Below are positions 36,501 through 44,684 of a stretch of 64,000 bases of DNA, one piece after another. The stretch covers positions 1 through 64,000 of the forward strand of contig NZ_VIRV01000011.1 of the NCBI RefSeq assembly GCF_019754295.1, read 5' to 3'. The notes under the pieces were generated by a model. It worked only from the letters and a program-made list of their open reading frames with translations, had not been told where the DNA came from and did not search any database. Made by a program: the position numbers and the translations under genes. Origin of the DNA: Sellimonas caecigallum. GTDB taxonomy: Bacteria; Bacillota; Clostridia; Lachnospirales; Lachnospiraceae. Numbering within the stretch: the stretch's first letter is position 1; each line of letters begins with the position of its first letter.

Positions 36501-38272
36501 AGGATGATCTGCTCTACCCTTATCTGGGTATTCCCAATCTTGTCAAATCCTCCTAAAGTAACAGTGTAGCCTTGATCTTTCTGAACAACCGGGTAAACTT
36601 TCCCATTGACCACAGCGCTCTCCGGCATGAATCTGGTGGCATTACCACTTTCAAATGTCAAGGTAACCGGCTGATTCCTGCTGAATCTGTCTGTCAAAGT
36701 TCCGTCTTCCAGAGCAGCTTTCAGACTGCTGAAAGTAAAACTGTATTCCAGGTTAAGCTGTATTTCTTTTTCAGCAGTGAAGCTTCCTCTATAACTGTCT
36801 TCCGATGGCAGTTTTCCGGTCGCTCTGTCATAGTATCCTGCGATGTGTACTTTATATACTGTGTCTTCTTCTAAATCCAGCACAAACTGATGATGCCCCG
36901 CTTTCAGTTTTTTCGAAACAATCAAAGTTCCATCCAAATCTTTTATCACTTTCATCTCTGCGTGGGTTAGAGCCAAATCGGCGTCTTTCAGATCAAAAGA
37001 AATTTTCATCTGAGCTGTGTCCGTTAGTTCCTCCGCCAAAAACGCCTCTGCCGCCGGCTCTTCCTTCAGGACGTCAATCTTTTCCGTGTAATCTGTCTTT
37101 ACTTTCTGTCCGCCTTCCAGCCATACTTCCGTAATATGAAATTCTTTCACACCGGAATTATCGCCTGTTTCTACATTGATGTGATATACAGCGCTTCCTT
37201 CCTCCCTTTCCGCTTCGTATTCCTCTCCATTGACCGTTACTTTTTCGATCAAAGTGCCATACGATACATCCGCCTGGAACCGAAGTTGGATCTCTTCTTT
37301 TTTCTCGTAATGAAACCGTTCCATGGCAGAGGAGAGTTTTACTTCATAGTCTACAGACTTTTCAATCTTGCGGATCAGTAAAGAAAGATCTGTAACTGTC
37401 AGCGTTCCGTCTGCATTCATATCAGCTCCTCTTCTCCCTTTATCTGGCAGCAGCTTAAGTCCGATCAAATGCTTCTCCAAAAGTTCCACATCCGTATAGT
37501 CTGTATCCCCGTCATTGTCCAAGTCTCCTTTCCCTGCAAACGCATAGATGCCTCCTGCTGATAGGAGCACTACACCAGTACAGACAATGACCCCCATCAG
37601 AATCTTTTTCTTTCCTGAAAACTTTCCCATTCTTTTTCGAAAAAGAACAACTCCTATAAGAACTGCAGAACCGAGAAATACTCCCGCTACGGGAAAAATT
37701 CCCGCCAGGCTGTCCCCTGTTTGTACACTGTCGTTTCCCTTATCCTCCAGATTTCCGTCCTCTCCCTCCGTTGACTGCCATGGCAGCTCAGAAACCGCAG
37801 ACAGGGAAAAGGACACATCCGATAAATCTATGTCTTCTCTTCCCTCTGAAACAGAGAGATCTCGGACAGTGACAGATGTCTCCTTGGCCGGTATGGACTG
37901 TCTGGCCACAAGACGCACGCTAAATACCGACTCTTCGCGCATGCTTCCGCCTTTGTTGATCAGCACAAACTGTCCGTTTCTTGGATTATAAAACAGCTTC
38001 TCCCACGAATTTGCCGTCTCAAAGTTTTCTTGAGAAACTGCCTCAAAAACGTCCGTATCATACTCCAGGGCTCCCTTTAATACATTGATCCCATCTTCTA
38101 TATCAGAATATCCTTTCAGAGAAAATGTGAGGTCCGTTTCCTCTCCTTTTCTGATGAATCGAGATGAGGCGGAAATCTCTATCCCAGACACATCCGCCGC
38201 ATTCGATTTCGTACCTGTCAATAAAAAACTGCACAACATAACTGCAGTCAACAGTACTCTCATTGTTCTCAT
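30539..38272 (-). CDS. Giant surface M26 (ZmpB-like) metallopeptidase with cohesin-like, dockerin and GLUG modules
   Basis: About 2577 residues. In order: signal peptide (1-25); a cohesin-like beta domain (~26-159); an SVQTGD sortase-type signal (182-187) with hydrophobic stretch (189-211) and RKR; a second membrane helix (223-246); a type I dockerin with two F-hand loops (~248-305, DLDNDGDTDYTD and DMNADGTLTVTD); three or more beta-sandwich repeats (~310-1000); a GLUG array (~1060-1325); an M26 catalytic region with HETAH (H1831, H1835) and E1855 19 residues later; and a second GLUG array (~2140-2577). N-terminal sortase signals are a ZmpB/IgA-protease trait. The start is uncertain: ATG 38272 begins the signal peptide; ATG 38323 is an alternative. 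Confidence 0.87.
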   Translation of the reverse strand: MRTMRVLLTAVMLCSFLLTGTKSNAADVSGIEISASSRFIRKGEETDLTFSLKGYSDIEDGINVLKGALEYDTDVFEAVSQENFETANSWEKLFYNPRNGQFVLINKGGSMREESVFSVRLVARQSIPAKETSVTVRDLSVSEGREDIDLSDVSFSLSAVSELPWQSTEGEDGNLEDKGNDSVQTGDSLAGIFPVAGVFLGSAVLIGVVLFRKRMGKFSGKKKILMGVIVCTGVVLLSAGGIYAFAGKGDLDNDGDTDYTDVELLEKHLIGLKLLPDKGRRGADMNADGTLTVTDLSLLIRKIEKSVDYEVKLSSAMERFHYEKKEEIQLRFQADVSYGTLIEKVTVNGEEYEAEREEGSAVYHINVETGDNSGVKEFHITEVWLEGGQKVKTDYTEKIDVLKEEPAAEAFLAEELTDTAQMKISFDLKDADLALTHAEMKVIKDLDGTLIVSKKLKAGHHQFVLDLEEDTVYKVHIAGYYDRATGKLPSEDSYRGSFTAEKEIQLNLEYSFTFSSLKAALEDGTLTDRFSRNQPVTLTFESGNATRFMPESAVVNGKVYPVVQKDQGYTVTLGGFDKIGNTQIRVEQIILENGKSFRISDNNEINIMILKETPKVYDFSVKEDAENNQFEVAFRLTDPDGTLSGHKVRIQNVKGDVVGEQEFRKIHLDNELFEEAITLSDRSLTTEYTVQITADCDLTEDGTEQEEGKILAEKTVKAEPRVQIADGRASTLYAEKGENTELFYGVEHNIESGITAFVVDNLEVHPKQQQDGTWKVSVPAPLQAGVHAFALSQVVFRDGMEVSAKYETQVEVLKDIPAVENVVCSKTAENELHVQLELLDPDHALQDARVQIKEEGGKILLNESVTGSESTVSTALTAMESYIITVTADYDRDTNTIENQSNEYKNEILYTEKVYASRDALEFKDITAEKLYYHGINGREEVRVLDITEGLPKDTDRYFAMIEMENMPDFYAGIREFRKEKDSEKVYAVLDQEEVVRYEADGSRVNGYAFPIAYKDDEGEHPVIASAEELFDAMEANPKGNFRLTEDLDASAISADQAAIAGRFTGELDGNGYRIRNLKTSLFSDLSGAYIHDLVIEDAAVTVQRKGILSEVIQNKSKIENVFLVDSSISNGVDGMGAFAGRLANSEIRRSASINVSVKGLVAIGGIVGKTETGAVIEDCYVTGKIQGTYDHPSLGARTGGIAGWHGGGKISRCYTKAKIVAPAKKGNGGIIGGPNTGTPSIEYSLSMSNGDGYRIAGFDVLGNAKEVYEHFGSGSTTNITEDNAGNVKETDAVYDKSFYKNTLGYDDRVWEFRWLSFGKTPSLKKAPVMENNLGIPNYSIVTKHKDYLPEKETAYANMAKMMPFSDSRLWVAYGNRIPEGSKLGSERIRFILPIHENGSLISGLRKSEPDDIEKIRIVYETGKMEEHHVAYRKLTGELAALYDVEGTDLKYEFGNYISDIDGTVLSDTVNMVKTYDYVGDIAVLTPEEESRLYADYYNENVKGNMETILQKLFSAGERYPTYSSHPAVQTLAEERMRDDKELKRILYAYNYYDKWYRIGYKGVTLSDLMFFSGELMADGMTYDALTEQLLSAASGQRNTDQTVTFYNNVLKNYTGQDLTGFLGDLSESLAGYEDPNEWFRQSFGGVLVEEEASGYGEGKIRYRIWDNLSGLKDSEKSIVLQILTAPQKDMYLISVPSQILIGSMNRYQEYLNKDGQERERIRHTAEIYAEKMGIFYGVSSRWMNNSAHRLNSFVNIQYDTRLGFPESPAAAAGIQEKGKTRDPIMKWVYEANNMLNALNGSAAVANGSIVIWMHTPALGTSDYIFFTFSHETAHNQDGRYFYGGEGRRNGTGAEAHADGNIAQEMRDGAMVFNISKNNDIGTEMTNNFSYERIDTAEKIHSYYREMFDTGYVLDYLAAQAFFELTPEQQAAVAVQAEHTAGGNSSMSTTYRKLTAGEVHAMNLDSMEALWDHKISIRNAASYPEKISTATEGSYGFESFYTMNWYQSHNDNGSPDTHSFKRLGQEMLGLAGYEKGYKVYMSALSDNDLEALRKITGNPDITWKKYKLDRYQEVEEKLHQIPYFDKERVIEQFKEAFKADAANGNTNRSMETKRMIYGMVKRVTGDFSDGGIYKSPTVIPITSAEEFVHQVSKNPYGYYSLEQDIDFSGISASGGSYISGRFIGILDGNGYQMTGMKYPLFGDMQYAKVKDLIISASSYEGDAQAILAVKAKKATVGNIKAVNVDLSLPLIKTKTEGYYEYGDISVTVGVKRITTPEEFLDIGASAQSLKKQYVLETDLDFRTSSYAEFAVRGTFSGKLDGNGHTISGLDAVLFEKMEGAKVSNLTVQGSHLTKNTQQGALSNDIRDSTVEDIKIKEVTIANDTNQVGGLAGVIADGEIRRVSVEDISIRSNNTIGGIAGQFDGRILEDSMVTGVIEGTIRHQMGTRIGGITGWQGGGIIRRCLTKINITAPEPTGNGGIIGGPSNGNVSIESSVSLSMGVNANRISGWDVLGITSSVYELDSSDSTSNLHGGNADRVFSVSEEETAKKYFYTETLGWSEDVWDFREVTGGGLPKLR

Positions 38273-38397
38273 ATCTGACTTCAATCCTTTCCTTAATATC
38301 GGTCGTTTTTTGACCCAAACCATTGTACCTGTTTTGTGCATTGGGAACAATATGAGATTACTGGAAAAAACATAGCTCCACGGACTTCCGCACACAG

Positions 38398-38447
38398 CCA
38401 AAAAAAGCCACACATGTCTGCATTTCCTGCAAACATATATGGCTTCT
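38398..38447 (-). terminator. Terminator of treB-treC
   Basis: Read leftward, AAGCCATATATGT pairs with ACATGTGTGGCTT around a 14-nt loop and is followed by TTTTTGG. It separates the trehalose operon from the M26 gene, which then needs its own promoter; I see no strong one between. Confidence 0.75.
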
Positions 38448-38464
38448 TTTGCTATCTGTCTGTC

Positions 38465-40135
38465 CTACTGTTTATACCAGATCATCGATTCATATGGCTT
38501 TAAGTTCCATTCCCCATTTTCCGGAGCCGAGTGGTTGTCATAGTTTCCGAGAATGCATTCGTATCCTGTCAGGTCAATATCCGTCTTCCACTGCGTCTCT
38601 TTGCCGTAAAAATTATTTACTACCAGCATATGTTCGTCTTTGTATGCTCTTTCATATGCAAAGATGGACGGATGTTCTTCTGCCAGCGGAACGATACTTC
38701 CATATGCCACAACATCCAGATCTTTTCTGATCCTGATCAATTGCTTATAATAATGGAAAATGGAATCCTCATCCTCCAGCTGCTGTGCTGCATTGATGGA
38801 CACATAGTTCGGATTTACAGATATCCATGGCTCAGCTTCTGATCCACCAGCTACAAATCCCGCATGTTTTGTCTCATCCCACTGCATCGGCGTACGGCTG
38901 TTGTCTCTGGAATGGATCTGAAGGATCCGATATGCATCGGACTCGGTAAGTCCTTTCTCCTGAAGGATCCGGAAATGGTTTAAGCTTTCCACATCACGAT
39001 ACTGAGAAATATCCGTAAATCCCGCATTGGTCATACCGATCTCCTCTCCCTGATAAATGTACGGCGTTCCCCTCAACATGTGGATGATCGTTGCCAGCAT
39101 CTTAGCAGATTCTTTCCAGTATGTGCCTTCGTTTCCGAATCTGGAGACGACTCTCGGCTGGTCGTGATTGCACCAGAAAACCGCATTCCACGCATGATGT
39201 TCCGCCATTTTCGTCTGCCATTCAAAAAGAATCCGTTTGAGTTTCTGGAAATCTGCAGGTACAAGTACCCATTTTTCATTCCCCATGAAGTCCACTTTCA
39301 GATGGTGGAAACTAAATACCATGGACAGCTCCTTCGTATCTTCTCCTGCGTACTGATAACAGTTATCAATGGATGTGCTGGACATTTCTCCAACTGTCAC
39401 GATCTCTGTGTCATTTCCGAACGTCATTTCGTGAAGCTCTTTTAAATATTTATGGATATTCGGCCCGTCGGTATAAAATCTTCTTCCATCCCCTTGATGA
39501 TCGTCTTCAAACCGCTCTTTGCTGATCAGGTTGACCACATCAAACCGAAAACCTTTGACTCCTTTTTCCATCCAGAATCTGACTACTTTCTGTACTTCTT
39601 TTCTCACATTTTCATTGTCCCAATTCAGATCAGGCTGAGACACATCAAAAAGATGCAGATAGTATTCATCAAATTTTTCTACATACTTCCAGGCATTTCC
39701 TCCGAATTTACTTTCCCAGTTGGTAGGTGGTTCCCCGTTTTCTTTCCCTTTCCGGAAGAAAAAGAAGTCCTTGTAATACGGATCACCCTCAAGTGCCTTC
39801 CGAAACCAGATATGATGGCTGGATACATGGTTGAAAACCATGTCAAACATAAGTCTGATTCCTCTTTTATCTGCTTCCCGGATCAGTTCTTCCACATCCT
39901 CCATCGTGCCGTAACGCGGATCTATATTATAATAATCCTCCACGTCGTATCCATTGTCATTTTGAGGGGATACGAAGAACGGCGTCATCCAGATATAATC
40001 TACGCCCAATTCTTTGATGTAATCAAGCTTCCCGATGATTCCTCTCAGATCGCCGAGTCCATCGCCGTTGCTGTCGTAAAATGATTTCGGGTAAATCTGA
40101 TACACCGTACTTTTTCTGAAATCTGCAGTTTTCAT
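38465..40135 (-). CDS. treC: Alpha,alpha-phosphotrehalase (trehalose-6-phosphate hydrolase)
   Basis: 556 residues, a GH13 enzyme of the oligo-1,6-glucosidase/TreC subfamily. Catalytic elements: nucleophile Asp in GFRFDVVNLISK, acid/base Glu in VTVGEMSS, and WCNHDQPRVVSRFGN. The first 110 residues carry TVYQIYPKSFYDSNGDGLGDLRGI and FDMVFNHVSSHH. It splits trehalose-6-phosphate into glucose and glucose-6-phosphate in the cytoplasm. It lies 26 nt after the trehalose PTS gene, which fixes the call among similar alpha-glucosidases. Confidence 0.92.
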   Translation of the reverse strand: MKTADFRKSTVYQIYPKSFYDSNGDGLGDLRGIIGKLDYIKELGVDYIWMTPFFVSPQNDNGYDVEDYYNIDPRYGTMEDVEELIREADKRGIRLMFDMVFNHVSSHHIWFRKALEGDPYYKDFFFFRKGKENGEPPTNWESKFGGNAWKYVEKFDEYYLHLFDVSQPDLNWDNENVRKEVQKVVRFWMEKGVKGFRFDVVNLISKERFEDDHQGDGRRFYTDGPNIHKYLKELHEMTFGNDTEIVTVGEMSSTSIDNCYQYAGEDTKELSMVFSFHHLKVDFMGNEKWVLVPADFQKLKRILFEWQTKMAEHHAWNAVFWCNHDQPRVVSRFGNEGTYWKESAKMLATIIHMLRGTPYIYQGEEIGMTNAGFTDISQYRDVESLNHFRILQEKGLTESDAYRILQIHSRDNSRTPMQWDETKHAGFVAGGSEAEPWISVNPNYVSINAAQQLEDEDSIFHYYKQLIRIRKDLDVVAYGSIVPLAEEHPSIFAYERAYKDEHMLVVNNFYGKETQWKTDIDLTGYECILGNYDNHSAPENGEWNLKPYESMIWYKQ

Positions 40136-40161
40136 CTCGTTCTTCCTTTCTTTGTTATGTC

Positions 40162-42123
40162 CTATTCAAATGAGATGACGGTAGTTTTCGCAGCCTCCGC
40201 CGTCATACCTGCTTTCATTTTAATATTCTTGGCACTTCCTTCCCCGGTAACAATGAGCATTGTCGTTGTCGGGTGTCCTGCTGCCCGTATCTTTTCCGGA
40301 TCAAAACGGATCAGCGGAGTGCCTGCTGATACTTTATCTCCCTGGGATACGAGAAGCTCAAAACCATCTCCTCCCATATCTACGGTATCAATGCCGACAT
40401 GGATCAATAGTTCCATGCCATTTCCCAGTGTCAGTCCACAGGCGTGTCCTGTATCTGCCATGACGATAGCCACTTCTGCGTCAGATGGCGCCACTACAGT
40501 TGTGTCGGTCGGTTCGATGGCAACACCATCGCCCATGATCTTTTGTGAAAATACATTGTCATCTACTTCCTCGATCGGAATCACTTTTCCGCTTAAAATC
40601 GCTTTGACTCCCTTTTCCGTTTCAGTATTTTCTGTCTCTATCTGTTCTGTTTCAATTTTTTCTGCTTTGACTTCTGTTTTGCTTTCTGATTTCGCAGTGC
40701 CTCGCTCCTTTGCGGAAAGTTTCCTGCTTCCCACGATAAAGGTAAGTGTGAACGGCACTACAATGGCAACTGCCATCGCGATCAAAAACTGTACATAAAA
40801 CTCCGGTTTGATGGAAATAATACCCGGAAGTCCCCCTACACCGATGCTGAGAGCCATAACACCGGATCCAACGGAGATCATAGCCGCGATCGCAGATCCG
40901 ATCATTCCGCAGATGAGCGGAAATACATATTTCAGATTGACACCAAAAAGAGCCGGTTCTGTTACTCCAAGGTAACAAGAGATACATGCTGGTATATTGA
41001 CCTGCTGTGCTCTTTCATTTTTCTTCTGAAGAATGGACATGGCAAGAACACTGGATCCCTGGGCAATGTTGGAAAGTGCGATCATCGGCCAAAGAATGGT
41101 GCCGTCGTAAGTATTTACAAGCTGCGTATCGATGGCATTTGTCATATGATGCAGACCTGTCATAACAACCGGCGCATATAAAAGTCCGAAGACTCCTGCG
41201 AACAGCCATCCAAAATCAGACATGAGTCCGCCGTAAACAACACTTGCAATGGCATCGCCGATCTTCCATCCAATCGGTCCTACTACGGTGTGTGCGATAA
41301 TAACCGCCGGAACAAGGGAACAAAAAGGTACAACGATCATACTGACAACTTCAGGACAATGCTTTTTAAAGAATTTTTCCAGATAGACGAGGACGAATCC
41401 TGCCATCATAGCTGCGATGACCTGTCCCTGGTATCCGATCATATCTACCTGCGCAAAGCCAAAATCCCATACCGGAATCTCTGATGCAGGTGTATCTGCC
41501 ACACTAAACCCGTTGAGGAGCTGCGGAGATACAAGAGTAAGCCCAAGAATAATTCCGAGGATCTGGGTCGTTCCCATCTTCTTTGTGATGGACCATACGA
41601 TACCTACCGGCAGCAGATGAAATACCGCTTCGCCGATGAGCCACAGGAAATCATATGTCCCCTGCCAGAAAGGATACAAATCCGCAAGACTTTGTTTGCC
41701 ATTGTTAAAAAAATTGATCTCTCCTATCACGTTCCTAAATCCCAGGATCAAACCTCCGCAGATCAGGGCCGGGATGAGCGGTGCGAAAATCTCGCCAAGC
41801 GCACCCATAATTTTCTGTGCAAGATTCTGATTGGTCTTTGCCGCTGCCTTTGCAGCATCTTTGCTTACTCCTTCAATACCTGCATAGGAAGTAAACTCGT
41901 TGTAAAAGACAGATACGTCATTCCCAATGATGACCTGATACTGTCCTGCCTGTGTAAATGTCCCTTTCACAGACGGGATCTCCTCGATCGCTTTCTCATC
42001 CGCTTTCTTTGGATCAACAAGTACGAAGCGCATTCTCGTCATACAGTGTGATACAGCCTGAATATTTTCTTTTCCGCCGATCAGTGTAAGAAGCTGCTTC
42101 ACGTCATTTTCGTATTTCGCCAT
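40162..42123 (-). CDS. treB: Trehalose-type PTS transporter, EIIBCA fusion
   Basis: About 653 residues. EIIB is at 1-85 with the phosphorylated Cys C27 (AVSHCMTRMRF); EIIC (~105-460) has about ten membrane helices; after a charged linker the glucose-type EIIA (~500-650) carries the active His in LLIHVGIDTV. It phosphorylates trehalose during uptake. Start 42123 follows AAAGGAGAG by 6 nt; the longer frame to 42183 runs into the promoter. The fused EIIA makes the transporter independent of a separate IIA-Glc. Confidence 0.93.
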   Translation of the reverse strand: MAKYENDVKQLLTLIGGKENIQAVSHCMTRMRFVLVDPKKADEKAIEEIPSVKGTFTQAGQYQVIIGNDVSVFYNEFTSYAGIEGVSKDAAKAAAKTNQNLAQKIMGALGEIFAPLIPALICGGLILGFRNVIGEINFFNNGKQSLADLYPFWQGTYDFLWLIGEAVFHLLPVGIVWSITKKMGTTQILGIILGLTLVSPQLLNGFSVADTPASEIPVWDFGFAQVDMIGYQGQVIAAMMAGFVLVYLEKFFKKHCPEVVSMIVVPFCSLVPAVIIAHTVVGPIGWKIGDAIASVVYGGLMSDFGWLFAGVFGLLYAPVVMTGLHHMTNAIDTQLVNTYDGTILWPMIALSNIAQGSSVLAMSILQKKNERAQQVNIPACISCYLGVTEPALFGVNLKYVFPLICGMIGSAIAAMISVGSGVMALSIGVGGLPGIISIKPEFYVQFLIAMAVAIVVPFTLTFIVGSRKLSAKERGTAKSESKTEVKAEKIETEQIETENTETEKGVKAILSGKVIPIEEVDDNVFSQKIMGDGVAIEPTDTTVVAPSDAEVAIVMADTGHACGLTLGNGMELLIHVGIDTVDMGGDGFELLVSQGDKVSAGTPLIRFDPEKIRAAGHPTTTMLIVTGEGSAKNIKMKAGMTAEAAKTTVISFE

Positions 42124-42156
42124 TCTTCTCTCTCCTTTACTCTTTCTTTTTCCGAA

Positions 42157-42202
42157 CTTGTTTGAACAACTTAAATATACCATGCTTGTTTAAACATGTC
42201 AA
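42157..42202 (-). promoter_or_regulatory. treB promoter with two TreR operators
   Basis: Leftward TTGACA (42202-42197), 17-nt spacer, TATATT (42179-42174). The spacer contains the perfect palindrome TGTTTAAACA (42187-42196). A degenerate copy, CTTGTTTGAACAAC (42157-42170), lies just downstream of the start point. Confidence 0.75.
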
Positions 42203-42220
42203 GAAGCTGTGTGAAAATAC

Positions 42221-42271
42221 TTGCTTTCTTTTTTTTTACTCTTTATAATATAAAGAAAAGATGTTTAAACA
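42221..42271 (+). promoter_or_regulatory. treR promoter with autoregulatory operator
   Basis: TTGCTT (42221-42226), 17-nt spacer, TATAAT (42244-42249). A second perfect TGTTTAAACA (42262-42271) overlaps the early transcribed region, suggesting TreR also represses itself. Confidence 0.7.
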
Positions 42272-42288
42272 AGAAGGAGTGGATAGAA

Positions 42289-43014
42289 ATGCCAAAAGCA
42301 AAGTACGACTGTATATACAAAGATTTAAAGCGGAAAATAGAAGACGAAACTTTCTCATATCAGGCTCTGCTCCCATCTGAACATATGCTCGTAAAGGAAT
42401 ACAACTGTTCCCGCAACACCATCCGCCGCGCCCTTTCCGAACTCACTGCGGATGGCTATGTAAAGCCCATGCACGGCAAAGGTGTGCGGAATATCTTTCA
42501 GCCTATCGAGCAGACAGCATTTACCGTGGGCGGAATCGAATCCTTCCACGAATCCGCCCTTCGGAACAAAAAGAAACCCTTTACAAAAGTACTGCAGTTT
42601 TCCGAGCTGACAGCCGATGCCAATATCGCACGGAAAACCGGATTTCCAGAGGGAACGCTTCTTTATTACATTCAGAGGCTTCGTTACCTGGACGATATCC
42701 CTCTGATCCTCGACCATAACTATTTCCGTACGGAACTTACAAATGGATTAACACCGGAGATTGCTGCCTCTTCCATCTATGCTTATTTGGAAAATGATCT
42801 GCACCTTACTATTTCCACAAGTAAGCGCTCAATAACTGTTGAGAAGATGACCCAGGTAGACGAAAAATATCTGGATCTGAAAGATTACAACTGTCTGGCC
42901 GTCGTCACAAGCCAGACATACGATGATAACGGGATCCTGTTTGAATACACACAGTCCCGGCATCGTCCGGACTATTTTCGCTTCCTGGATGTTGCGGCAC
43001 GCAAAAAAGGATAG
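42289..43014 (+). CDS. treR: GntR-family trehalose operon repressor
   Basis: 241 residues. The N-terminal GntR winged helix (1-70: PSEHMLVKEYNCSRNTIRRALSEL) is followed by a UTRA effector domain (~85-235) ending QSRHRPDYFRFLDVAARK. TreR proteins release DNA on binding trehalose-6-phosphate. ATG 42289 is chosen because AGAAGGAG lies 9 nt upstream; frames extending back to 42196 would cross the promoter. It is divergent from treB-treC. Confidence 0.92.
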   Translation: MPKAKYDCIYKDLKRKIEDETFSYQALLPSEHMLVKEYNCSRNTIRRALSELTADGYVKPMHGKGVRNIFQPIEQTAFTVGGIESFHESALRNKKKPFTKVLQFSELTADANIARKTGFPEGTLLYYIQRLRYLDDIPLILDHNYFRTELTNGLTPEIAASSIYAYLENDLHLTISTSKRSITVEKMTQVDEKYLDLKDYNCLAVVTSQTYDDNGILFEYTQSRHRPDYFRFLDVAARKKG

Positions 43015-43037
43015 GAGATTTTTCTGATCTCCTATCC
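43009..43037. terminator. Terminator between treR and the deacetylase
   Basis: An 11-bp perfect stem, GGATAGGAGAT with ATCTCCTATCC, includes the treR stop codon. Read leftward it is followed by TTTTTTGC, so it mainly ends the deacetylase transcript. Confidence 0.75.
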
Positions 43038-43043
43038 GGTAAC

Positions 43044-44495
43044 TTAATTATTTACATGATGATGAGGGGCGTAGGAATCTACAGTCAGAGCTTTAAATAC
43101 ATATCCCTGTGCCCTGTAATGCTCGATGATTTTTGGGAGTGCTTTTACAGTCGTATCTTTTGCATCCGTATCGTGCATCAGAATATTAATGTGATTGCCC
43201 TTACCCGATGTGGCATTGGCTACGAGCTTTTCCACCGGAACATGATTGCCGCTCGCATCTGTAGAGTCACAGTTCCAGTCAAAATACTGATATCCTTGTT
43301 CCTGGACCTTCTTTGTGATCTCCGTCATGATCCCTTTTGTGTAATGAGCGCTGATAGTGTTGCTGGAGCCTCCCGGGAATCGGATCAGCTTTGATTTCTC
43401 TCCGGTCAAACTTTCTACCATATCGGAAATCTTCTGAAGATCTGAAAAGTATGCATCCAAAGAAGAGTACACAGACGCGTAGTCGTGAGTGTATGTATGA
43501 AGTCCGATGGCATGTCCTTTCTTGTGCGCTTTCGTGATCAGATCATTTTTCTTTTTGTTGTTTCCTGTCACAAAGAACGTCGCCTTGGCATTGTATTCAT
43601 CAAGAATATCAATTATCTTTTCTGTATTGTCTGAAGGGCCGTCGTCAAATGTCAGATACACAATCTTTTGATTGAATTCTTTATTTTCCTTTACAACTAT
43701 CTTACGTTTGATCTCGTTTACATTTCCGGACCGGTCCTTTGCTTTGTAGACTGCCTCATATGTGCCGGGTGTGTTGAAATCTACTGCCGTCTGGTCAACA
43801 CTCAGTGAAGGATTCGGATCCATATCGTCCTTGACCGTGACGTCTTTCTGAAGATCCAATATCTTTCCCTGCAGGATTTCCACGTCTTCGATGCCCTGTA
43901 TTTCCGGTTTTGTTTCATCTTTTTTACGGATCAGCTTTGTCTCCTTGACCGTCTGGTTACCGCTTGCATCTTCTGCAACAATGGAAACCGTATACTCCTT
44001 TGCCTCCTGAAAATCCGGCTCTTCCTTAAATCGCACTTTTACCTCGGAGAAATCCTTCACTTCCTTTACGAACAGCTCCGGCTTGATCTCTTCTGCCATA
44101 TCTGTCGTGTAAGGTTGAAGCTCCAGGGATGGCGGTGTTGTATCCTGTACTTTGACAATCGCCTTTTTCTCCTGTCCCCGGAATTTGTAAGTGATCGGAT
44201 ATTCTCCTTCTTTCGACAAATCGGCGTCTGTCTGTATCTCTACCTGAGATTTTTTCCCTCCAAATACAAACCGGACATTTTTTGTCGGATCAAATTCTTC
44301 ATTCAGTTCTGCCTTGACCACATCGCTTTTCAAAAACAGGGGATGTGTGTAAAGGTAGATCACACCTCCGAGAATCAGAGAGAGAAGCAAAGCAAAACTT
44401 CCAAGAAGGATCCTTCTTTGTCTTCTGCGCCTTTTTCTCCGTATTGCCTGCCTTCTTCTCTGTCTTTCACGCTCTTCCATAAGATTTTCCCACAT
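43044..44495 (-). CDS. Membrane-anchored polysaccharide deacetylase with Ig-like repeats
   Basis: 483 residues. A very basic cytoplasmic start (about 28 residues, Arg-rich) precedes one membrane helix (~29-50). Extracellular DUF5011/Big-type beta repeats follow (~65-265), each introduced by a 'DTTPPSLEL' or 'DETKPEIQG' hinge. The NodB domain (~275-475) has TFDDGPSDN, HTYTHDY, RFPGGSS and ILMHDT, the metal-binding and catalytic motifs. It probably N-deacetylates peptidoglycan, which gives lysozyme resistance in related species. It ends in HHHVNN. Monocistronic. Confidence 0.88.
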   Translation of the reverse strand: MWENLMEERERQRRRQAIRRKRRRRQRRILLGSFALLLSLILGGVIYLYTHPLFLKSDVVKAELNEEFDPTKNVRFVFGGKKSQVEIQTDADLSKEGEYPITYKFRGQEKKAIVKVQDTTPPSLELQPYTTDMAEEIKPELFVKEVKDFSEVKVRFKEEPDFQEAKEYTVSIVAEDASGNQTVKETKLIRKKDETKPEIQGIEDVEILQGKILDLQKDVTVKDDMDPNPSLSVDQTAVDFNTPGTYEAVYKAKDRSGNVNEIKRKIVVKENKEFNQKIVYLTFDDGPSDNTEKIIDILDEYNAKATFFVTGNNKKKNDLITKAHKKGHAIGLHTYTHDYASVYSSLDAYFSDLQKISDMVESLTGEKSKLIRFPGGSSNTISAHYTKGIMTEITKKVQEQGYQYFDWNCDSTDASGNHVPVEKLVANATSGKGNHINILMHDTDAKDTTVKALPKIIEHYRAQGYVFKALTVDSYAPHHHVNN

Positions 44496-44538
44496 CTCTT
44501 TCGTATATATCTAATAACTTTTCCCTTGTGTCCCTATG

Positions 44539-44567
44539 AGAATATCATCAGACAATACCACGGTCAA
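44539..44567 (-). promoter_or_regulatory. Promoter of the deacetylase gene
   Basis: TTGACC (44567-44562), 17-nt spacer, TATTCT (44544-44539), about 45 nt before the start codon. Confidence 0.6.
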
Positions 44568-44647
44568 GTCCACTTTGTCGAATTTTATCATTATTTGTAT
44601 TTTATTCAATGAATCTTAAAATTTTTAAATATTGCTTAATAGACTGT

Positions 44648-44684
44648 AAAACCCAGAAGCTTTTTCTACGCTTCCGGGTTCCCG
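44648..44684 (-). terminator. Terminator of the thiamin-precursor operon
   Basis: AACCCGGAAGC pairs with GCTTCTGGGTT (one mismatch) around a TAGAAAAA loop, followed by TTAC. The stop codon of the ATPase gene falls in this hairpin. Confidence 0.6.
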
